Shown one piece after another: positions 1 to 5,137 of a stretch of 9,783 bases of DNA. Under the pieces are notes generated by a model. It was not told where the DNA came from. It did no database searches and saw only the letters and a list, made by a program, of their open reading frames with translations. This DNA is from Rickettsia endosymbiont of Bryobia graminum (GTDB taxonomy: Bacteria; Pseudomonadota; Alphaproteobacteria; Rickettsiales; Rickettsiaceae). A program made the position numbers and the translations under genes. Each line of letters starts with the position of its first letter. Position 1 is the stretch's first letter. Location: assembly GCA_020881085.1 (NCBI GenBank), contig JAJIYR010000116.1:1-9783 (forward strand). Direction: 5' to 3'.

Positions 1-23
1 TTCCCTTTCTCATATTCTGTCAT
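1..23 (-). CDS. tnpA: IS200-like transposase TnpA, N-terminal fragment (runs off window)
   Basis: Seven codons are visible from the ATG at 23-21 (MTEYEKG, plus part of an eighth). An in-frame upstream ATG at 29-27 would add two residues. Many IS200-type Y1 transposases begin with a similar E-Y-x-K-G stretch before the first beta strand, and that is the basis of the call. The catalytic HUH motif and tyrosine are beyond the window edge. An AGGA at 32-29 is the likely ribosome-binding site, 5 nt from the ATG at 23. Both the site and the start codon lie within the right arm of the palindrome at 19-77. Confidence 0.6.
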
Positions 24-77
24 AGTCATCCTATAAAATAAGTCCTATTTACTTATTTTATATAGGACGACTATGAC
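19..77 (-). promoter_or_regulatory. Long palindrome covering the tnpA RBS and start (left copy)
   Basis: Arms 19-43 and 51-77 are complementary over about 25 bp, with one mismatch and a two-base bulge, around a 7-nt loop (44-50). On the minus strand the promoter-distal arm contains the AGGA and both candidate ATGs of tnpA. A transcript entering from the flanking gene would contain both arms and fold the start region into a stem. A candidate promoter within the element (TTGAAG at 85-80, TATAAA at 62-57, 17-nt spacer) would start transcription near the loop and leave out the first arm. IS200 of Salmonella is known to occlude its transposase RBS in this way. Application here is inference. Confidence 0.6.
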
Positions 78-86
78 TTCTTCAAA

Positions 87-599
87 CTAAAGTTTCTCCA
101 CCTGAAGGTGGAGGTTTGAACCATCAGCTGGATAATCAACTATATCCATCATATCTCCAATATTATGAGAATAGGTTATAAATACTTGAACTTTATCATG
201 TAATAACCATCTAATAACAATAGGATGAGCTGATTGTACAAATATTCTAGCTAAATTTTCTGTAACTTGAGGAGGTACAGGTTGTAATTTTTGAATTTGC
301 TTTTTTAAATCATTATAAATAAAAGTTAATTTTTGCTCAGAAAAAGATGATCCATATAAAGATTTAAACAATTTATTAGTTTCAGGAATTAATGTTGGAT
401 CTGTTATTTCTTCTTTACTTACCATCAAACTAAGATTGAATCTAGGATCTGAAAATCTGGCAAAATTACAGCTAGTATCCGTATCTATTCTAAGTTTCCC
501 TGATTTAATTAATTGCTTAGCTAATTGCTCGTATTCCACTTGCATATCAGCTGGATAAATATCAGGTACTTTGTCAAGAATATGATAGATTGAGCTCAT
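87..599 (-). CDS. Unrecognised protein, 3' end replaced by an IS element
   Basis: I do not recognise this protein. It starts at ATG 599 without a clear Shine-Dalgarno. The native part runs to about Asp155. The last 15 residues (Tyr156 to Leu170) and the stop are encoded by the inserted IS200-like element and are identical to the tail on the broken PyrG near the right edge, so the true C-terminus is missing. The visible part has no signal peptide or membrane segment. It has a mixed charged N-terminal half, a lysine/glutamine-rich helix around 94-107 and a more hydrophobic segment at about 120-155, with WLLHDKVQVFITYSHNIGD the most distinctive stretch. It is the last gene of the leftward run, 66 bp after the DUF218-like gene, so it may have its own promoter in the very AT-rich gap. 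Probably inactive or shortened. Confidence 0.6.
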   Translation of the reverse strand: MSSIYHILDKVPDIYPADMQVEYEQLAKQLIKSGKLRIDTDTSCNFARFSDPRFNLSLMVSKEEITDPTLIPETNKLFKSLYGSSFSEQKLTFIYNDLKKQIQKLQPVPPQVTENLARIFVQSAHPIVIRWLLHDKVQVFITYSHNIGDMMDIVDYPADGSNLHLQVEKL

Positions 600-665
600 C
601 AGAACATAAATTAAATTAATGCTAATAGTGTTATTTTAATAAAAAATATTATTTAAAGAAAGTTT

Positions 666-1178
666 TCAATGGAATGATGTCTTTAAATATTTATTATATT
701 CATGAAATAATATCTTATATTTATTATGTTCTATTATTATCGGATGAGGAACAATACTAATATTAGGGACAATTTTTATTATATTATTTATAACCCCAGG
801 CATATCGTAAGAAGAATTAACTAGGCGTATAGAGCGAATATTATTGTTAATAATAAAATTAGTTATTTCGTGTAGGTCATCTTTTCCTAGATAACTATTA
901 TCTGCGTATATTACCTGACTTGTTTTCACGTTATATTCGGATAAAAAATTCTTTAATTGGTCTTTTGACTCAATGCCAGCTATAAACAATATTGGGGCAT
1001 AGTTGGCCTTTAGTAAACTAATACCAATTTCTATTCTTTGCCGTCCATTTAGAGTTATTATGGCGTCAGTTATAGTACTATTATTAATTTTGTAGGAGTC
1101 AACTGTATAAATATAATAAGCGAAACCAGTTCCCCACAATAGAAACATTATAGAGATTGATAAAAGAAAGCGTTTCAT
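666..1178 (-). CDS. Short YdcF/DUF218-family membrane-anchored protein
   Basis: A 170-aa protein. Residues 5-24 form a single N-terminal hydrophobic anchor or uncleaved signal, and the remainder is predicted to lie in the periplasm. The core matches the DUF218 (YdcF/SanA/ElyC) pattern: TDAIITLNGRQRIEIGISLL at about 37-56, a strand at 62-69 (ILFIAGIE), a YADNSYLGKDDLHE block near 91-104, and the closing strand IRLVNSSYDMPGV at 117-129. In family members the corresponding motifs are a DAIVVL-GG loop and an LVTS-YHMPR strand. Here the glycine pair is N-G and the His-Met-Pro-Arg is Asp-Met-Pro-Gly, so the polar site differs. Relatives are linked to envelope integrity and polyprenyl-phosphate metabolism, but the biochemical role is unsettled. 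It follows the SMR gene by 31 nt (39 nt from the restored stop), probably on the same transcript. Confidence 0.72.
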   Translation of the reverse strand: MKRFLLSISIMFLLWGTGFAYYIYTVDSYKINNSTITDAIITLNGRQRIEIGISLLKANYAPILFIAGIESKDQLKNFLSEYNVKTSQVIYADNSYLGKDDLHEITNFIINNNIRSIRLVNSSYDMPGVINNIIKIVPNISIVPHPIIIEHNKYKILFHEYNKYLKTSFH

Positions 1179-1209
1179 TTGTTAATCCATGTGAATTACT
1201 AATTCATTA

Positions 1210-1539
1210 TCAATTGACTAGAGTGATGATAATTTTAATCCTATCATAGAAACTATCATAGTAGTTATAAAGAAAACTCGTATTAAAAGAATAAGGTTCA
1301 TTAAAGTATAACATTCCTACAACTACTGTTCCTATAGCTCCTATACCTGTCCAAATAAGATAAGCTGTACCAAGAGGTAGTTTATCAAGGGTTTTACTAA
1401 GGCATAAAAAACTTAATAAGGAGAAAAATATAAAACCAATGGTATGTTTTGTATTTGTAAAACCATCTGATAGCTTTAACGAGATAGAAAAGCATATTTC
1501 AAATATCCCTGCTAGAATAAGTAGTATCCAAGTTAGCAT
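1210..1539 (-). CDS. sugE: SMR-family transporter (Gdx/SugE type) with a C-terminal frameshift
   Basis: Small multidrug resistance family inner-membrane protein, normally about 105 aa with four helices working as an antiparallel dimer. Visible are helix 1 with the essential glutamate (AGIFEICFS, Glu14), the LKLSDGF loop, helix 2 (about 33-49), and helix 3 with the family signature LPLGTAYLIWTGIGAIG (54-70, Trp63). Sub-type resembles SugE/Gdx, the guanidinium exporters, more than EmrE, but this is inferred from a few residues. After EPYSFN (about 81-86) the annotated frame loses similarity. Shifting frame there yields RVFFITTMIVSMIGLKLSSL and a stop at 1220-1218, matching helix 4 of SugE at the right length (106 aa). 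One extra base, possibly in the T-run at 1285-1288, explains it. A strong GAGAAGG ribosome site (1553-1547) lies in the last codons of the upstream gene, whose stop is 4 nt away. Confidence 0.82.
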   Translation of the reverse strand: MLTWILLILAGIFEICFSISLKLSDGFTNTKHTIGFIFFSLLSFLCLSKTLDKLPLGTAYLIWTGIGAIGTVVVGMLYFNEPYSFNTSFLYNYYDSFYDRIKIIITLVN

Positions 1540-1543
1540 ATTT

Positions 1544-2560
1544 TTACCTTCTCTTTTCTATAGATTTATCTTTTTGTTGTAACTTTTTATTAGGTGCGTT
1601 TTCGTATGGTATAGAGTTTTTATTATCAACTTTTATACTAGGTACTTGTATTCCAGTATTTAGCTGATTTATCTTCTCTATTTCAAATTTTGCTAGTAAT
1701 TGTTCCTTATATAAAAATTCTTTATTGTTTTTATTTATATTAGTTTTTAGCCAATTAATTTTTTCTTGTTCGTTTATTAAAGATTTATCAATGCTTAAAA
1801 TTCTTGCTCCAATGCTTTCACCTATTTTAGGGGCATATTTTACTGCTAAAATAGCCGCTGGTACAACCATAAGAGCGGAAGATGCTCCAGTTGTTGCTAC
1901 AGTAATTGCTCCAACAGCTACAGTACAAATAGCTGTAATTATCTTGCTAGCAGCCTGTCTGAGTATTTCAATTTTTTTATAATGAGTAGATGTAATATTT
2001 GCTATTTTATCAAGATCTGATTTAATTTGTTGATTTATTTCTATAAGATTTTGATATTTTTTTAGAGCACTCATTATTGTTGTTTGAAATATTTCCGGCT
2101 CAGCTTGTATAAGATTTATTATTTCATAAGAGTTTTTTGCTGAAAATAAATTTTTAAGAATTAATTTAATATTATTCTTTTCTTTAATATTAACATCAGG
2201 AAAATGTATATTGATTAGCGTATCAATAAGGATATTTTCTGATTTTTGTAAAATATTATTATCTTGAAAATCAGTTGTTTCAGGCGAAATTGCCACAGCA
2301 AACAATGTTAAAATTGTAGAAAAACTATCATCTGTTAGAACTTTTTGTCCAAGAAAAGACTTTAATTTATATATACAATTATTTAAATGTGTTCTAATTT
2401 CTGGGATAGATTTTAACCTAGCTTTATGATCAATAGCTATAATTCGTGCAAGTGTTAAACAAGCATGGCTTGTTATATTATTAACAAGAGTGGCACTAAT
2501 TATTTTTTCAGCTAGAGTGAGATCTGCAATATTAAAAACATCAATAAGTTTATTATCCAT
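1544..2560 (-). CDS. Orphan protein with a hydrophobic hairpin and charged C-terminal tail
   Basis: I do not recognise this 338-aa protein. Residues 1-205 are predicted mainly helical and polar. A glycine/alanine/threonine-rich hydrophobic stretch at about 206-241 (IITAICTVAVGAITVATTG, then ALMVVPAAILAV) is long enough for two short membrane helices or an amphipathic insertion hairpin. It is preceded by a coiled-coil-like segment (165-203, rich in Lys, Ile and Gln). Residues 257-300 form another charged helix, and the last 30 residues are lysine-rich and probably disordered. There is no signal peptide. The gene lies 18 nt after the PilO/GspM-like gene and 4 nt before the SMR gene, so it is almost certainly co-transcribed. 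Its position suggests a partner of the pilus-like proteins, but PilP similarity is not apparent. The start ATG at 2560 lacks a strong Shine-Dalgarno. Confidence 0.6.
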   Translation of the reverse strand: MDNKLIDVFNIADLTLAEKIISATLVNNITSHACLTLARIIAIDHKARLKSIPEIRTHLNNCIYKLKSFLGQKVLTDDSFSTILTLFAVAISPETTDFQDNNILQKSENILIDTLINIHFPDVNIKEKNNIKLILKNLFSAKNSYEIINLIQAEPEIFQTTIMSALKKYQNLIEINQQIKSDLDKIANITSTHYKKIEILRQAASKIITAICTVAVGAITVATTGASSALMVVPAAILAVKYAPKIGESIGARILSIDKSLINEQEKINWLKTNINKNNKEFLYKEQLLAKFEIEKINQLNTGIQVPSIKVDNKNSIPYENAPNKKLQQKDKSIEKRR

Positions 2561-2578
2561 AATTTCATTTTCAATTGG

Positions 2579-3214
2579 CTATAAGGCTAATTCTCTAATT
2601 CTCATTGTAAGTTTTGCAAATATCATATCAGGAATCTTATGTATAGATAATTTATAAATAGTATCGGGTTCTAGTACATCCTCTTTCTGTACTTCTATAG
2701 ATAAAATAATAGTATTTTCTGGCATATTGGCATAAATTTCTCTGATAATTTGCCCAAAAGTTAGAAAATCTTGAGTAGCAAATTTTATTTTAAGATCATA
2801 ACTTCGTATTTTTACCCCGTATTTTTCTTCACCTAAGTGTGGTTTAATCTTACTAGGAAACTCTTGTTTTATGGTTATTGTAATAGGTTCATTCAAATGA
2901 TATTTTGTTGAAAGATCTATTATTTTATCCATTAATTTTGTTCTTTCTAAGCAACCTTCTTTAGAAGACATTGATAATAGATCCTTGTATTTAACATAGG
3001 TATCTAATATTTTATGTTCAGAATTTTTTATAGAATAAAGGTTAAGTGTTTCTTGAGCTAATAATTCCTCAGTGTAATATGTTTTTTTAATAGAATATTG
3101 ATAATCTTGATTAAAAACTTGTAGTAGAATCAATATTGAAGAGATACCTAGAAAATACATCACTAATTTAAAAAAAATGACATTTTTTAAATGAGTAATA
3201 AAATTTATAAGCAT
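2579..3214 (-). CDS. PilO/GspM-like bitopic inner-membrane protein (tentative)
   Basis: A 211-aa protein with the architecture of the PilO/GspM assembly-platform components: a short basic cytoplasmic N-terminus (1-12), one membrane helix (about 13-33), a coiled-coil region (38-105), and a C-terminal alpha/beta domain with alternating strands (ITITIKQEF 111-119, SYDLKIKFA 138-146, IILSIEVQKED 169-179, IYKLSIHKI 186-194) separated by a helix (149-163). That strand-helix-strand pattern fits the ferredoxin-like domain of PilO, GspM and PilN. The call rests on topology and on the neighbouring gene, not on a diagnostic motif. Start ATG at 3214 is well supported: AGAGGA at 3226-3221, 6 nt upstream, is encoded by the last codons of the 517-aa gene, whose stop is 3 nt away, pointing to translational coupling. 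In T4P/T2SS systems such a protein would dimerise with the PilN/GspL partner. Confidence 0.5.
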   Translation of the reverse strand: MLINFITHLKNVIFFKLVMYFLGISSILILLQVFNQDYQYSIKKTYYTEELLAQETLNLYSIKNSEHKILDTYVKYKDLLSMSSKEGCLERTKLMDKIIDLSTKYHLNEPITITIKQEFPSKIKPHLGEEKYGVKIRSYDLKIKFATQDFLTFGQIIREIYANMPENTIILSIEVQKEDVLEPDTIYKLSIHKIPDMIFAKLTMRIRELAL

Positions 3215-3217
3215 TTT

Positions 3218-4771
3218 TTATCCTCTGTTTTTAGAAATTATTATTGATAATGGTATTACAATTCTATTAGATAAGTTAACTATCTGATCATGAAATATGA
3301 TAACATTAGTATCTATATTACCAAAGGTTTTTGTACTATAATCAATTTGTTGTTTTAAAATCTTCATAGCTTCTTCAACAGTTGTATTATCAATAATAAA
3401 TTTTAAAAATATTTGAGTTTTTGTATATGGATTTGGAGATATTAGCGTACTATCTATATCTAATCTTTCCCATTTCATCCCCTCTAAAAATAAATTATCT
3501 GGTAACCCCCTAACAAATTTTTCTAACAAATCAAATGGTATTGATATAGGTATTTGTAATAGTGATTCAAAAATATACAAATCTGCTAAATTAGTAGCCT
3601 TATGAATATAAGGGTACCTTTGTTTTACTTCATAATATTCTTGCTCAGCACTAGAATAATGTGAGTGTAAAATAGTTAATTTATGCTGATTTTCTAAGGT
3701 TTTAACTTTTATAATACAAGCTGTAATTATTAAAGTTATTATTATAATATTAAGCGGTTTGAAAACTAAGGAGTTAAAAATATTTAGTGAGGAAATAGTT
3801 TTTAAATTTTTATTATAAGCTGAATGGGTCTTTTGTTCATTAAATAATTTTATAATTAAAGAATCTGCAAATTTGTCAGTATCTTGAAGGGTTTTTCCTA
3901 ATATCTGATTAAAAGATTTGCATATTAATTTGTGTTCACCAAATTGAGAATGCTCTGCTAGTAATTTGAAATTATCATCAGCTATTATAATTATACAAAC
4001 TTTGAGATTTAAATTTTCAATATAATTTTTATAATTTATTAAATAATCACTAACCTCTTGCTCAATCATACCTTGAATATATAGATCAGACTTATCAGTT
4101 GGGTAATCAAATCTTTGTATTGTAATGATATTATTTTTATATTTAATAACTAAATTGATACCACTACCTTTTAGAATACATACAAAGATTTGAAAATGTT
4201 CACTGAACACTCCTTCATTAGCTTTATTAATGATTTTATCGATAATTATTCTTAATTCTAAAGCTAAGAAATAAATACCACTAAATTGCAATCCTGAATT
4301 TAGCACAATGAAATCAATTAACTTGCTCAGATATGGTGTATAATCACTAGAAACAATTAAGGTATCCCAAGTTTCGCTTGGTGTAGTATTAATATTATAA
4401 ATATTGTATCCTACTATATTGTCTTTCGGGAAATATTCCTCTATAAATTTTCCAACAGGATTAGTTTTTACTATTGAATGTAATACAGGAATTAGCTCAT
4501 GACGTAGTACGCATTCAGAATTATTTAATAGAAGAAAAACGTAAAACTTTTTAAATTTTTGGAAAAAATCATTATATAAATTTAAATGATCTCGATTTTC
4601 TATGGGAATAAATAAACTATCTACGATTTTTTTATTAATAATAGCGTAAAGAGAAGTGCCTTTATCCCCTACTAAAATAATAATATTACGTCTATATAAA
4701 AAATATCTAAAGAACTTTAAGATATGTATTATATATTCCTTAATTTTAGGCAGATTAAGTATATTAGGCAT
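3218..4771 (-). CDS. PilM-PilN fusion-like / GspL-like assembly-platform protein (tentative)
   Basis: A 517-aa protein with three parts. Residues about 28-312 look like a cytoplasmic actin-like domain of the PilM/GspL kind. Candidate matching elements are a beta hairpin at 30-56, a strand FQIFVCILKGSGINLVI (193-209), followed by IITIQRFDYP (215-224), then IEQEVSDYLINYKN (236-249) and a strand VCIIIIADD (258-266). Residues about 337-354 form one membrane helix. The rest is a coiled coil (358-385) followed by a PilN-like domain containing FDLLEKFVRGLPDNLFLEGMKWE (413-435). Such a protein would be the inner-membrane platform linking a cytoplasmic ATPase to a pilus or secretion pseudopilus. The GspL/PilMN reading is inferred from domain order and weak motif similarity. 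First gene of the leftward run. The start ATG at 4771 has no good Shine-Dalgarno, and the stop is 3 nt from the next start. Confidence 0.5.
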   Translation of the reverse strand: MPNILNLPKIKEYIIHILKFFRYFLYRRNIIILVGDKGTSLYAIINKKIVDSLFIPIENRDHLNLYNDFFQKFKKFYVFLLLNNSECVLRHELIPVLHSIVKTNPVGKFIEEYFPKDNIVGYNIYNINTTPSETWDTLIVSSDYTPYLSKLIDFIVLNSGLQFSGIYFLALELRIIIDKIINKANEGVFSEHFQIFVCILKGSGINLVIKYKNNIITIQRFDYPTDKSDLYIQGMIEQEVSDYLINYKNYIENLNLKVCIIIIADDNFKLLAEHSQFGEHKLICKSFNQILGKTLQDTDKFADSLIIKLFNEQKTHSAYNKNLKTISSLNIFNSLVFKPLNIIIITLIITACIIKVKTLENQHKLTILHSHYSSAEQEYYEVKQRYPYIHKATNLADLYIFESLLQIPISIPFDLLEKFVRGLPDNLFLEGMKWERLDIDSTLISPNPYTKTQIFLKFIIDNTTVEEAMKILKQQIDYSTKTFGNIDTNVIIFHDQIVNLSNRIVIPLSIIISKNRG

Positions 4772-4811
4772 AAGTACTGACTGATAAATCTCAAGTTTTT
4801 TTACTATACTG

Positions 4812-4854
4812 ATTAGAATCTTTTAAGTATAAAAGATTCTAATATTAATATCAA
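4812..4854 (-). promoter_or_regulatory. Promoter of the leftward operon inside a perfect palindrome
   Basis: On the minus strand, TTGATA (4854-4849) and TATACT (4831-4826) are separated by exactly 17 nt, a near-consensus sigma70 promoter. It points at the 517-aa gene, with a predicted start about 48 nt before the ATG. The -10 hexamer straddles the 4-nt loop of a palindrome with perfect 14-bp arms (4812-4825 and 4830-4843). A palindrome centred on a -10 element suits a repressor operator, but it could equally form a 5' hairpin or be a remnant repeat. No T-run follows it in either direction, so a terminator is unlikely. Confidence 0.55.
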
Positions 4855-4905
4855 ATTTATGATCACTATTTATAATAGCATTACTCTCGAGGATAATATG
4901 TTATG

Positions 4906-5056
4906 TCATGGCGGGCAGATATAGTCTGCTTACCTATCCAGTTTATTTATTTGTCATCCCGAACTTATTTCAAGGTTTAAAATGTTGAATCAAGTTCAAT
5001 ATGAAATTATTGGTACTGCCTGGATGGCTACGAAGTCTTACAGCTTCTTGCCATGA
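4906..5056. repeat. Nested palindromic intergenic element, decayed Rickettsial type
   Basis: This element fills most of the 366-nt gap between the divergent operons. Outer arms TCATGGC (4906-4912) and GCCATGA (5050-5056) enclose ATCCAG (4936-4941)/CTGGAT (5020-5025), which in turn enclose an imperfect palindrome at about 4953-5004 (GAACTT...AAGTTC). Two local hairpins (GCAGA/TCTGC at 4915-4929 and GAAG/CTTC at 5032-5047) fill the shoulders, giving a branched, cloverleaf-like potential. The central palindrome shares its half-site with two other places in this window. It resembles the non-coding dispersed palindromic repeats common in Rickettsia genomes. No conserved reading frame is seen in it. 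Confidence 0.5.
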
Positions 5057-5077
5057 AGAATAACGTTACTTTATTAA

Positions 5078-5137
5078 TTCACAAGAATTACTATTAATAA
5101 AATATACAATACTAACTACTGATAAGGTAAATACCAA
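5078..5137 (+). promoter_or_regulatory. Candidate promoter and ribosome-binding site of alaS
   Basis: TTCACA at 5078-5083 and TATACA at 5103-5108 make a possible sigma70 promoter with a long 19-nt spacer. Being AT-rich, the region offers other pairings, so this is weak. AAGG at 5124-5127 is the only Shine-Dalgarno-like sequence before the ATG at 5138, 10 nt away, which is slightly long. I see no T-box or other riboswitch structure, as expected outside Gram-positives. Confidence 0.3.

Larger units (their letters stand above)
1..134 (-). mobile_element. Left end of an IS200/IS605-like element (partial, leftward)
   Basis: This is the exact reverse complement of the element end at the other side of the window. 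Read on the minus strand it starts just after a TTGAT at 139-135. It then carries a subterminal hairpin (8-bp arms CTCCACCT/AGGTGGAG at 96-113, enclosed by TTCAAAC/GTTTGAA at 114-120 and 81-87), a candidate promoter, a long palindrome (19-77) and the first codons of a transposase. Subterminal hairpins with no terminal inverted repeats, and a tyrosine transposase starting close to the left end, are typical of IS200/IS605. The rest of the element lies outside the window, so its length, right end and any tnpB cannot be judged. The element cuts the minus-strand gene that reads into it from 599. Confidence 0.72.

Noticed and set aside
87..141. Real homology between the 170-aa protein and PyrG
   Set aside because: Their shared C-terminal residues come only from the inserted element; upstream of the Val-Asp pair the proteins have nothing in common.
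1725..1982. 85-aa open frame on the plus strand
   Set aside because: It lies entirely inside the minus-strand 338-aa gene, opposite its hydrophobic hairpin, which makes the antisense frame look hydrophobic too. No ribosome site or separate context.
4900..5060. A tRNA gene, suggested by the cloverleaf-like fold
   Set aside because: No T-arm GTTCRA, acceptor stem pairing or anticodon arm of the right sizes is present. The fold comes from nested palindromes of repeat type.
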